Program-made: the position numbers and the translations under genes | Source of the DNA: Muribaculaceae bacterium | GTDB lineage: Bacteria > Bacteroidota > Bacteroidia > Bacteroidales > Muribaculaceae | Assembly (NCBI GenBank): GCA_017935045.1 | Contig: JAGBIJ010000061.1 | Location: 1-64,000 of the forward strand | Length of the DNA stretch: 64,000 nt | Direction of reading: 5' to 3' | The notes under the pieces: model-generated | What the model was told of the DNA's origin: nothing | Seen by the model: only the letters and a program-made list of their open reading frames with translations | The model's database searches: none | Part shown: positions 54,068 to 62,451 of the stretch, one piece after another | How the letters are laid out: every line of letters starts with the position of its first letter | Position numbering within the stretch: position 1 is the stretch's first letter

Positions 54068-55219
54068 ATGTATAAGAAACTTATATACTGCATACCGGTC
54101 ATGCTGGCGGCTCTGGGGGTATCCTCGGTCAATGTCGCCGCGGCTCCCGCGACAGTCAAGGCCAGACTCGATTCCGCCTATATTGTCATGGGACAGAAGA
54201 CCGACCTGCATCTGGAGGTTGTAAAAGATCGGAAAATTCCCGGACATTTTCCTATGTTTTCCGATGAAAGCGAGTTGCCATACGTTACACTCAATGGCGA
54301 TACCATTGAGTTGTCGAAGGATTTCAGGTCAGACACGGTAGACCTCGGTTCAGGCCGCACCCAGATAAATTATCATATACCGCTGCAGGCTTTCGATTCA
54401 GGTTTCTATAGTCTTCCTCCATTGAAATATGTGGCAGGTTCGGACACAGTGGAGAGTAACCGTGTGGCTATCAAGGTAATTCCGGTCAACGCCACGGCCA
54501 AGACCGAAATAGCCGGTATGACAGACGTCGCTGAGCCGGAAGGTAAATCTTTCTGGGACAAGATACCTGATGTGATTTATGACTACTGGTGGCTGATACT
54601 TCTCATATTGGCGCTTGTCGGCGGTCTTGTCTATTTTTACTTCAAATATGGTAAAAAGGGAGGTTTCAAACTGCGGACGCAGACGGCGCTTCCTCCCTAT
54701 GAAGAAGCGGTAAATGCGCTGAAACGGCTTAAATCGAAGCAATTATGGCAACAGGGTGCAGATGACCAATATTTTACGGAGTTGACCGACATCTTGCGCC
54801 GCTATATCAGTCGCCGGTTCGGTGTGGCGGCTCCGGAGATGACCTCCACACAATTCCTGGAAGAAGCAAGCTCCAACGAGAAGCTGGCCCCTTATCGGCA
54901 GGATTTGAAGGAGTTGCTTGAAATAGCCGATTTTGTCAAATTTGCCAATGCTAAATCTTTGCCTGATGAAAATGAACGTGCGTATAGTGTCGCAAGCAGA
55001 TTTGTAGAGACTACGCGTCCTACACGCGAGGAAGAGGATGCATTGAAGCAGGCTGAAGCCCAGCCACAGGAAAAGGCGACTGTGACCGGCAAGAAAATCA
55101 AGCGTCAGACTGCAGCGTCACAGAAGCAGCGCAAGCAATCTGGCAAAAGGACTGCTGCCCAGAGTTCAAATCGTAACAACAGAGCCAAAGGCGGCAAAGG
55201 AAAGGAGGTAAAGAAATGA
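54068..55219 (+). CDS. BatD-like membrane protein of the Bat operon
   Basis: The 383-residue protein has a signal peptide (1-26) and a periplasmic beta domain (27-165). One membrane helix lies at about 172-194, and a helical cytoplasmic domain follows (205-320, LPPYEEAVNALKRLKSKQLW, YFTELTDILRRYISRRFG). The C-terminal tail is basic and Lys/Arg/Gln-rich. It resembles BatD in outline (beta domain, TM, helical part) but is shorter. A gene of this type regularly sits between DUF58 and batA in Bacteroidota. Its role is unknown. It overlaps batA by 4 bases. Confidence 0.78.
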   Translation: MYKKLIYCIPVMLAALGVSSVNVAAAPATVKARLDSAYIVMGQKTDLHLEVVKDRKIPGHFPMFSDESELPYVTLNGDTIELSKDFRSDTVDLGSGRTQINYHIPLQAFDSGFYSLPPLKYVAGSDTVESNRVAIKVIPVNATAKTEIAGMTDVAEPEGKSFWDKIPDVIYDYWWLILLILALVGGLVYFYFKYGKKGGFKLRTQTALPPYEEAVNALKRLKSKQLWQQGADDQYFTELTDILRRYISRRFGVAAPEMTSTQFLEEASSNEKLAPYRQDLKELLEIADFVKFANAKSLPDENERAYSVASRFVETTRPTREEEDALKQAEAQPQEKATVTGKKIKRQTAASQKQRKQSGKRTAAQSSNRNNRAKGGKGKEVKK

Positions 55220-56193
55220 TGCTCAAATATCCCTGGCTTCTGCTGCTTTTCCTTATTTACCTGCCGATTATATACTTCTACATATCGCGTCTGCGTACTG
55301 GCAATCCGTATGTTACGGTATCTACGGTGCAGCCGTTCAGAAAACTTGGCACGCCGTGGCGGGTATGGATGATGCACTTCAATTTTGCAGTCCGTCTTGC
55401 AGCCATCGGCTGTATAATCGTTGCGCTGTGTCGTCCGCAGACACATGATTCCAAAGTCACATCCGAGATTTTAGGCACCGATATAGTTGTGGCGCTTGAC
55501 GTCTCGGCAAGTATGGAGACGCCTGACTTGGTACCCAATCGCTTCGATGCCGCGCGAAAGATAGCTTCTCAGTTTGTAGAGAAGCGTGACCATGACAATA
55601 TCGGCCTGGTCGCGTTTGCCGGCGAAAGCCTTACGTATATGCCTCTGACTACTGACAGGACATCGGTAATCAATGCTGTTTCGCATCTGATGCTCGGCTC
55701 GCTGGGCGACGGTACAGCTATTGGCGACGGTCTGGTCAGCGCTACCAACAGAGTATTGGGGGGCAATGCAGTCTCCAAGAGTATCATACTGCTGACCGAC
55801 GGCTCCAACAACGCCGGTGAGGTAGATCCTCTTACCGCGGCCCAGATAGCGAAACAGAAAGGCGTCAGGGTATACACCATCGGCATCGGGCGCAATGATG
55901 TCATCAATATGTCGACCATGTATGGCCATGTCAATACTGCTGTCCCTATTGAGATTGATGAGGAGAGTCTTAAAGAAATCGCACGCATTACCGGCGGTCA
56001 ATTTTTCCGCGCGACAGACAATCGGGCGCTTGAGAATGTCTTTGCCGAAATCGACAAGCTTGAGAAGTCACGTATTAACGTAGACAACTTCACTCGTACA
56101 GACGACAATTTCATGCCTTGGATTGGAGCCGCATTGCTGTTGCTTGTGCTTAATCTGTTGCTGCATTATACTTTATTGCGCAAAATACCTTAA
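55216..56193 (+). CDS. batA: BatA, VWA-domain aerotolerance protein
   Basis: The 325-residue protein has N-terminal membrane helices (6-22 and 58-77) and a VWA domain (about 90-275). The metal site is complete: DVSASMETPD near 95 and TDGSNNAGE near 195. One C-terminal helix lies at 305-322. In Bacteroides the Bat proteins support aerotolerance; the molecular job is not settled. It is the start of batA-batB-batC-batD-batE. Confidence 0.92.
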   Translation: MMLKYPWLLLLFLIYLPIIYFYISRLRTGNPYVTVSTVQPFRKLGTPWRVWMMHFNFAVRLAAIGCIIVALCRPQTHDSKVTSEILGTDIVVALDVSASMETPDLVPNRFDAARKIASQFVEKRDHDNIGLVAFAGESLTYMPLTTDRTSVINAVSHLMLGSLGDGTAIGDGLVSATNRVLGGNAVSKSIILLTDGSNNAGEVDPLTAAQIAKQKGVRVYTIGIGRNDVINMSTMYGHVNTAVPIEIDEESLKEIARITGGQFFRATDNRALENVFAEIDKLEKSRINVDNFTRTDDNFMPWIGAALLLLVLNLLLHYTLLRKIP

Positions 56194-56207
56194 AGAATCA
56201 GAGAATC

Positions 56208-57251
56208 ATGCTGAGTTTTGCATATCCGCTATATTTGTTGCTGTTGCTGGTCATACCGGCAATGGCTGCCATATATTTGTTGGCGCGGCGTGCCAGACGG
56301 AAAAAACTGGATCGTTTTGGCCGCCCCGATGTACTCAGGCCGTTGATGCCGGAATTGTCTGTATATAAACCTGTCATACGTCTGTCTTTACGTCTTGTGG
56401 CGCTCACGGCTCTGATATTGGCATTTGCCAGGCCGTGGGGAGGAGTGACAGAACAGAATACCACAAGAGAGGGTATCGAAGTAGTGGCGGTCGTAGACGC
56501 CAGCAACTCTATGCTGGCTTCCGCTACTGACGATGCCGACGGCCCGTCGCGTATTACGGCGGCCAAATTGTTGCTGGAGCGTATGATAGACGGTATGTCC
56601 AATGACCGTATAGGTCTTGTGACTTTCGCGGCTCAGGCGTACAGTATCATTCCTGTATCTTCGGACTTCGCATCTGCAAAATCCTTTCTCGGCACCATTG
56701 ACCCGAATCAGATGAGACTGCAGGGCACCAATATCGCCGATGCCATAAATGTAGCCAATGCCTCTTTTACCAAAGGAAAAGATGTGGGAAAAGCTATAAT
56801 TCTTTTTACCGATGTCGAGGAGCTTGACGATGAAGAGGCTGTGATGAAAGCCGTACAGGAGGCCGGCCGCAACGGGATTCAGGTGGATGTCGTAGGAGTC
56901 GGTACTGCGGGCGGAAATGTAATCAATACGGCTTCCGGCGTATTTACCGATGACCAGGGCGAAATCGTGCATACGCGGCTTAACGAGGATTTAGGGAAGA
57001 AAATAGCCAAGGCCGGTTCAGGTATATATGTGAACGCGGCATCGACCAATGCGCTGCTTATGCTGCAGAAGCAGCTCAGAGAGGTAAAGCGCACATCTTT
57101 GGCAAGCAGCCACCTTGTGCTTCATGACGAGCTGTTCATGTACTTTGCTGCGCTTGCGTTGCTATGTCTTGTGGCTGACTGCTTTATGGTCAATAGGAAA
57201 AATACTCTACTGCATCGAATCACATTCTTTACAAAGGAGGATAAAAGATGA
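56208..57251 (+). CDS. batB: BatB, VWA-domain aerotolerance protein
   Basis: A paralogue of BatA with 347 residues: N-terminal helices (8-24, 58-76), a VWA domain with metal site DASNSM near 98 and a C-terminal helix at 312-330. It differs from BatA by the longer post-VWA region (VWA ends near residue 290). It starts 15 bases after the batA stop and overlaps batC by 4 bases. Confidence 0.92.
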   Translation: MLSFAYPLYLLLLLVIPAMAAIYLLARRARRKKLDRFGRPDVLRPLMPELSVYKPVIRLSLRLVALTALILAFARPWGGVTEQNTTREGIEVVAVVDASNSMLASATDDADGPSRITAAKLLLERMIDGMSNDRIGLVTFAAQAYSIIPVSSDFASAKSFLGTIDPNQMRLQGTNIADAINVANASFTKGKDVGKAIILFTDVEELDDEEAVMKAVQEAGRNGIQVDVVGVGTAGGNVINTASGVFTDDQGEIVHTRLNEDLGKKIAKAGSGIYVNAASTNALLMLQKQLREVKRTSLASSHLVLHDELFMYFAALALLCLVADCFMVNRKNTLLHRITFFTKEDKR

Positions 57252-58102
57252 GTACACGAAATATATACCATATTATCGCCATAGCTGCGGCCGCTTTTCT
57301 TCTGATGTCTCCGGCACAGGCACAGGCCCAGAGTCAATCCACACGCCTTGAGCGAAAAGCCATAAAGGCCGGAAACAAGGCTTACCGCGCGAAGAACTAT
57401 GCGCTGGCGCTCAAGGATTATGAGACAGCTCTGAAAGAAAATTCCACGAGCCTTGTGGCTCTGTTCAACCAGGCTTTGGCCAATGTCCAGCTCGCTAATG
57501 CAGTCCCGCAGGAGCAAAAAGAGAAAAAGCAGAAACTGATGGAGCAGGCGCGCAGCGGATTCTCTAATGTGGCAAAGCATTTTAAGGACAATCCTTCGCT
57601 TGCCTCGCGCGCGAACTACAATCTGGGCAATATGTCGTTCAATGACAAGGATTTTCAAGGCGCTATCGATGCCTATAAGCAGGCTCTGCGTCTGAATCCC
57701 AATGATGCCAATGCACGCAAGAATCTGCGTATCGCTCAGCTGAACCAGCAGAAGAACAAGGACGATAAGAACGATAAGAACAAAGACCAGAACAAGAATA
57801 ACAAAAGCCAGAATAAAGATCAAAACAAGGACCAGAATAAGGATCAGAATCAAAATAAAGATCAGAACAAGGATAAAAACCAGAATAAGAACAACCAGAA
57901 TCAGAATAATCAGGATAACAACAATCAGAACAATAGCCGGAATCAATCTCAGAAGCAGCAGCCTCAGGGCATGAGCCAGCAGGCGGCCGACCGCATATTG
58001 AAGCGAAGCGCTGACAAGGAGAAAGAGACGCGCAAGCATACTGTATATGGCACAAACAATGGTCGTGAGCAGCAAAACAATCCGCGCAGCAAGCGCTGGT
58101 AA
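57248..58102 (+). CDS. batC: BatC, TPR protein with Asn/Gln/Lys-rich tail
   Basis: The 284-residue protein has a signal peptide (1-28). Three TPR units follow (about 35-70, 95-125, 120-155: AGNKAYRAKNYALALKDYE, NYNLGNMSFND, AIDAYKQALRLNPNDANARK). A 90-residue low-complexity tail is made of K-D-Q-N-type units (160-240). The repeat-rich tail is coded by A/G-rich DNA and gives an unusual opposite-strand open frame. The TPR part probably binds BatA or BatB. Confidence 0.9.
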   Translation: MSTRNIYHIIAIAAAAFLLMSPAQAQAQSQSTRLERKAIKAGNKAYRAKNYALALKDYETALKENSTSLVALFNQALANVQLANAVPQEQKEKKQKLMEQARSGFSNVAKHFKDNPSLASRANYNLGNMSFNDKDFQGAIDAYKQALRLNPNDANARKNLRIAQLNQQKNKDDKNDKNKDQNKNNKSQNKDQNKDQNKDQNQNKDQNKDKNQNKNNQNQNNQDNNNQNNSRNQSQKQQPQGMSQQAADRILKRSADKEKETRKHTVYGTNNGREQQNNPRSKRW

Positions 58103-58159
58103 GATCCGGATTCCGACTTTGGTCCTAAACTTTTGTATATATACCGAGACTCAAATAGA

Positions 58160-59956
58160 ATGGAAAAAACAGGTATAAAATATCTATTGACGCTCTTTAC
58201 GGTTCTGATTTGTTTCGTATCCGGATATTCGCAGAGTGTGCGTCTTTCAGTACAGCCGGCCGGCCTTACTCCAGGTCCCGGCGATACATTTTATCTGATA
58301 GTGGACACTCATAATGTGAACGGCGAGCCCTCACAGCCTGCCTCCGTTCCCGGATGCAAGGTCATGTTCGTGCAGCGGCGAAAGATGTCTACTTTCACTC
58401 AGGTTGTGAACGGCGTTTCCACTACTGCCATTGAAGCGTCGTATGCTATTACCCTTAAGGCTGAAAAACCGGGACGATATACTTTCGGTCCTATTACTGT
58501 AGGCGGCGTACGATCCAATTCTGTGACATATACCATCGGGTCATCCAGTTCTTCTTCTCCGTCGGCTTCGCAGCCGTCGTCCACGCAGACCGGAGGCCCG
58601 ACGCTTACAAATCCCGGAGGTTCCGATATATTTCTGCGTGCCACTGTCTCAGATTCGTCTCCCTACGAACAGCAGGGCATAATCTATACTGTCAAGCTCT
58701 ATACCACTTACTCCAGTGTGTTTGACTGGATAGCGGCCTCCTCTCCCTCTTTCGGCAACTGTATGTATGACCCGCTCAATGATATATCACATTCATTGAC
58801 TCCAGAGTCTTACAATGGCAAGACATATAACACTGCGGTAGTGGCCAAATACATGATTTATCCCACACAATCCGGGAAGGCCATCATAAAAGGCAACAGC
58901 TATACCGGCAGCGTCGGCCGCTCGATGGAATACGAAGACCCGTATTTCGGCCGTATGGTAAAGACCATACCGCAGCAGGTCAGCGCCAAGCCAAATGACA
59001 TCGAGCTTAATGTAAGGCCTCTGCCCGGAGCTGAGAATTACGATGATGTCAATGGCGTAGGTGTCTTCAAAGTCACGGCAGAGCTGCTCAGCAAGAATTT
59101 CAAGACCCATCAGGCCGCTGTGGTACGCTATCGTGTTTCGGGAACCGGCAATCTGAGTTTCGTCTCGCTCCCCGCTTTGTCAGAGAAATTCCCATCGGAG
59201 CTCAAATTCCTCAAAAGTGAGGACAAGGTTGACAAGGCTTCCGGCGAGACCTCGGGAGTCGTCACTTTCGACTGTACCTTTATTCCTCAAAAAGAGGGGG
59301 AATTTGAAATTCCTGCTCTCAAGTTCCACTTTTTTGATGCAGCCAAAGGCTCTTGGTATACCGAGACGACTCGCTCTTTCAAGATAAAGGTCGGTCAGGG
59401 CAGCGCCCGCCACGACTCGTCGTCGTCGCTCTCTTTCAATAATAAGCTGCAGAAGCCGGGCAAATTGCTCAAGACCCACGTCCTCTATATATCGCGTCCT
59501 CTCTTTGTATTGTGGTATGCCGTTCCGGTTGTACTGTTGATTATAATATTGATAATATATCGCAAGAGAGTGAGGATGCGTTCGGATATCGCTTTGCTCA
59601 AACGCCGTAAAGCCAGCAGTGTGGCGCGTCGCCGCCTGAAAGCGGCTGAGAAGTGCATGCGCCGCGGTGAACGCGATAAATTTTATGATGTCATGCTTCA
59701 GTCTTTGTGGGGTTATCTCAGTGACAAACTCGGCATACCTACGTCAGAGCTTACACGCGACAACGTAAGCGGCGAGCTTTCAGGCGTCGGTATTGACGAT
59801 GCTGTCATCGAGAAGCTTATCAGTCTGCTTGATGACTGTGAGTTTGCCAAGTATGCCAACGCCACCGGTTCCGATATGCAATCGACATACTCACGGGCCT
59901 GCTCTGTGATTGATTCTCTCGATTCCCGTCTAACCATCAATCAGAAAAGTCTATAA
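58160..59956 (+). CDS. batD: BatD, membrane-anchored beta-domain protein
   Basis: From the ATG at 58160, 598 residues are encoded: signal peptide (1-25), several periplasmic beta domains (26-440), a Ser/Thr-rich linker near 135-150 and one membrane helix at about 455-475. A helical domain follows (485-590, RRLKAAEKCMRRGERDKFYD). The last part is like the C-terminal half of the BatD-like protein at 54068, suggesting a common ancestor. It is followed directly by batE, with a one-base overlap. Confidence 0.9.
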   Translation: MEKTGIKYLLTLFTVLICFVSGYSQSVRLSVQPAGLTPGPGDTFYLIVDTHNVNGEPSQPASVPGCKVMFVQRRKMSTFTQVVNGVSTTAIEASYAITLKAEKPGRYTFGPITVGGVRSNSVTYTIGSSSSSSPSASQPSSTQTGGPTLTNPGGSDIFLRATVSDSSPYEQQGIIYTVKLYTTYSSVFDWIAASSPSFGNCMYDPLNDISHSLTPESYNGKTYNTAVVAKYMIYPTQSGKAIIKGNSYTGSVGRSMEYEDPYFGRMVKTIPQQVSAKPNDIELNVRPLPGAENYDDVNGVGVFKVTAELLSKNFKTHQAAVVRYRVSGTGNLSFVSLPALSEKFPSELKFLKSEDKVDKASGETSGVVTFDCTFIPQKEGEFEIPALKFHFFDAAKGSWYTETTRSFKIKVGQGSARHDSSSSLSFNNKLQKPGKLLKTHVLYISRPLFVLWYAVPVVLLIIILIIYRKRVRMRSDIALLKRRKASSVARRRLKAAEKCMRRGERDKFYDVMLQSLWGYLSDKLGIPTSELTRDNVSGELSGVGIDDAVIEKLISLLDDCEFAKYANATGSDMQSTYSRACSVIDSLDSRLTINQKSL

Positions 59957-60813
59957 TGAATAATGTATATAATATGCGCGGAAACCGCATAGACAGCTTC
60001 CGCTCTCTGCTGGTTCTTCTGGTTATCCTGTTGGCCATTCCCACGCTGCAGGCTACCACTGGCGAAGCCGCCCTTGACTCGGCTTACAAGAAAGGCGACT
60101 ACTTGAAGTGTGTCTCCATGATTCGCGCCCGTATGCAGACTGAGGGAACATCGTCGTCTCAGTATTACAATCTCGGTAACGCTTACAGCAATGCAGGCAA
60201 TCCCGGAGCCGCCGTGCTGAACTATATGATTGCGCTTAGACTTGACCCTATGAACTCTGAAGCGGATAATAATCTTAAATATTTGTCCGCGCTGGTGCAG
60301 GAGGCCAATGAAAGCGCTGTAGGCGATAAGACACTTGACACAACGCCGGCATCACCTTCGTTTTTCCGCAATATCCGCAATATGATAGCTTCCGTGTCAT
60401 CCGATGTGTGGGCAGTTTCCTCTGTAGTGGCTTTTATCATTGTGATAATGCTGTTGGTGGTATACTTTTTTGTAAAAAAAGTCAGTCTCCGTAAGCTCGG
60501 ATTTTTTGGCTCCGGTATATTGTTGATAGTGAGTATACTGCTTTGGTTTTTCGCATCTATCTCAAAATCGGCCGCACTTTCTGCCGACGAAGGCGTTTTA
60601 ATGATAAACGACGTAGTACTTCATTCCGCACCTTCGGATAAGTCCAAGCAGGTAGCTGCTCCGCTCAGTTCCGGTACAGTTGTTAGAATCCTTGAGGTCA
60701 CTTCGCCTGACAAAGATGACGAAGGATGGACAAAGATTTATCTTAACAGTGATTATACCGGCTGGATTCCGAGTTCAACTATCGAAGCGGTACGTGTTCC
60801 GGAGCTTCATTAG
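59956..60813 (+). CDS. batE: BatE, TPR and SH3-like protein
   Basis: The 285-residue protein has a signal or anchor (14-32) and TPR units (about 35-100, SSSQYYNLGNAYSNAGNPGA). Two membrane helices lie at about 150-170 and 177-195. A C-terminal SH3-like domain (205-280) ends in GWTKIYLNSDYTGWIPSS. It is the last gene of the Bat series; no clear terminator hairpin is seen in 60814-60998. Confidence 0.9.
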   Translation: MNNVYNMRGNRIDSFRSLLVLLVILLAIPTLQATTGEAALDSAYKKGDYLKCVSMIRARMQTEGTSSSQYYNLGNAYSNAGNPGAAVLNYMIALRLDPMNSEADNNLKYLSALVQEANESAVGDKTLDTTPASPSFFRNIRNMIASVSSDVWAVSSVVAFIIVIMLLVVYFFVKKVSLRKLGFFGSGILLIVSILLWFFASISKSAALSADEGVLMINDVVLHSAPSDKSKQVAAPLSSGTVVRILEVTSPDKDDEGWTKIYLNSDYTGWIPSSTIEAVRVPELH

Positions 60814-60886
60814 TTCTTCTATGTCGCTTATTTGTAGTGAAATACATAAAAGTATGTTGTAAAACTACTTTTTTTATACTAAATAT

Positions 60887-60920
60887 TTTTGCATAATTCA
60901 AAAAATAAGCGTAAATTAGC
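60887..60920 (+). promoter_or_regulatory. Possible promoter of the small HTH gene
   Basis: TTTTG (60887-60891), 21 bases and TAAATTAG (60913-60920, one mismatch in the TTTG part). A leader of about 70 bases would precede the ATG at 60999. Confidence 0.45.
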
Positions 60921-60998
60921 AAAATCAAAATCAGACGGCTCATTCTCCTCCCGTAACAAGGATTATTTTCATTTATAAACCTCATAAATTTTCATATC

Positions 60999-61259
60999 AT
61001 GAGCAAGACAATTTCATTCAACGAACTGCGTCGTATCAAAGACGCTCTGCCTGATGGAAGCACTCACCGCATCGCAGACCAGCTTAATGTGACAGTTCAG
61101 ACTGTCCGCAATTATTTCGGAGGTGTAAATTATCAGTTCGGCAAAAATGCGGCCATGCACATCGAGCCGGGTCCTGACGGCGGTATTGTCGTGCTCGATG
61201 ATACTACTATTTACGACATGGCGATTGCCATCCTTGAGGAGCAGAACAAGAAAGACTGA
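60999..61259 (+). CDS. Small helix-turn-helix protein
   Basis: The 86-residue protein starts SKTISFNELRRIKDALPDG. It then has HRIADQLNVTVQTVRNYFGG, a helix-turn-helix in which TVQTVRNYF is the recognition helix, and a C-terminal beta/helix part (GGIVVLDDTTIYDMAIAILEEQ). It probably binds DNA. The target is unknown, and I do not recognise a named family, though small proteins like this are frequent in Bacteroidales. It lies alone between batE and a strong hairpin. Confidence 0.75.
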   Translation: MSKTISFNELRRIKDALPDGSTHRIADQLNVTVQTVRNYFGGVNYQFGKNAAMHIEPGPDGGIVVLDDTTIYDMAIAILEEQNKKD

Positions 61260-61284
61260 TTGGTTTTGCTGCAATTTATGAATA

Positions 61285-61321
61285 AAGTATTGAAAACCTC
61301 AATAGGTTTTCAATACTTTTT
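61285..61321 (+). terminator. Perfect 14-bp hairpin with T-run, just before the usp start
   Basis: AAGTATTGAAAACC (61285-61298) pairs with 61305-61318 over a 6-base loop and runs into TTTTT. It is a good terminator for the HTH gene, but ends only 13 bases before the next ATG, so it may control that gene as well. Confidence 0.88.
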
Positions 61322-61334
61322 CTAACTATCTCCC

Positions 61335-62441
61335 ATGACTGAAAACAAGTACATAACACTTGCCATACATACCTACGACAGCGCAGTAGCCTTGAAGGAT
61401 CGCCTGGAGGAGAATGACATTCCCGTAGAGCTGCAGAATGTAGATATAGAATGTCCCGGCACATCCTGCGGCGTTCGCGTCAGGATTCCTGACGCATGCT
61501 TACCCAAGGCTTTGCGTATCGTGGAGGATGAAACGCTTATGGCCCGGGCAGAACGAAAAATTGAGGGTGGCAGAGATACGGTGCTTATACCTGTAGATTT
61601 TTCCGAGCATAGTTTTACGGCCTGTAAGGTGGCTTTTGCCATCGCCAAGGCTATGTCGCTCCGTCCTGTCATTATGCACGTATATGCCACTCCATATTTT
61701 GACGGCTCTCTTTCATATTCGGATTCGTTTACAGTAGAGCTTAGGGATACCGAGGCTCGAAAGAGACTGCAGGATGCCGCCGGTCTGGAGATGAAGCGCT
61801 TTTGCAAGCGTCTGGACAGCGCCATGTTGGCTCGGGAAATAGCCAATGTAAAATATACGCGTACGATTCATGAAGGGGTGCCTGAAGATGTCATTGTCAG
61901 TTACACACGGCAGACTCCGCCGGCATTCGTAATGATGGCCACGCGAGACAGTGGCAAAAAGGCACGCGAACTTATAGGAAGCATCGCGGCCGAGGTCCTC
62001 GACAACTGCCGCGTCCCTGTGTTTGTTGTTCCTGAGAATTTTGAGTTCAGGTCTATAGGACAATTTTCCAATGTGATGTTCTTCTGCAACGTCGAGCAGA
62101 GGGATTTGCTGTCTATGGATATGCTTGTGTCTTTATTACCTTCGGCACGCCTTAAAGTCTGCCTTCTTCCTGTCACAGATAAGGGGTTAGACCGTGTCGC
62201 CAACAAATTAAGGACAATGGCGTCATATTTTTCCGAAAATTACCCTGGCCACGAATTCAGTTTCTCTGTGCCTGACGGAGATTTTCAGCAGTATATGGCG
62301 GAAATGGTCTCTGACAGGCATATAGACATGATTGTGGTTCCCAATAAGAAAAGAAATATTTTCGCCCGTCTGTTTAACCCAGGCATCGGACATAAGATTT
62401 TGTTTGATTATAATATTCCGATGCTTTCTCTTCCTGTCTGA
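61335..62441 (+). CDS. Universal stress protein with N-terminal DUF2007-like domain
   Basis: The 368-residue protein has three parts. Residues 1-70 look like a small DUF2007/PII-like domain (KYITLAIHTYDSAVALKD, LPKALRIVED). A Usp domain follows at about 78-230, starting DTVLIPVDFSEHSF, with ELIGSIAAEVLDNCRVPVFV at the end. A second, degenerate Usp domain covers about 240-368. The usual ATP-binding G-x2-G-x9-G-S motif is incomplete in the first domain, so nucleotide binding is doubtful. It starts 13 bases after a strong hairpin. mutS2 follows after 10 bases. Confidence 0.82.
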   Translation: MTENKYITLAIHTYDSAVALKDRLEENDIPVELQNVDIECPGTSCGVRVRIPDACLPKALRIVEDETLMARAERKIEGGRDTVLIPVDFSEHSFTACKVAFAIAKAMSLRPVIMHVYATPYFDGSLSYSDSFTVELRDTEARKRLQDAAGLEMKRFCKRLDSAMLAREIANVKYTRTIHEGVPEDVIVSYTRQTPPAFVMMATRDSGKKARELIGSIAAEVLDNCRVPVFVVPENFEFRSIGQFSNVMFFCNVEQRDLLSMDMLVSLLPSARLKVCLLPVTDKGLDRVANKLRTMASYFSENYPGHEFSFSVPDGDFQQYMAEMVSDRHIDMIVVPNKKRNIFARLFNPGIGHKILFDYNIPMLSLPV

Positions 62442-62451
62442 TTCCAGCTCT

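Noticed and set aside
57122..58075. 317-residue, very hydrophobic open frame opposite batC
   Set aside because: The hydrophobic Leu/Ile/Val run is only the complement of the Lys/Asn/Gln-rich batC tail. It is not a membrane protein gene.
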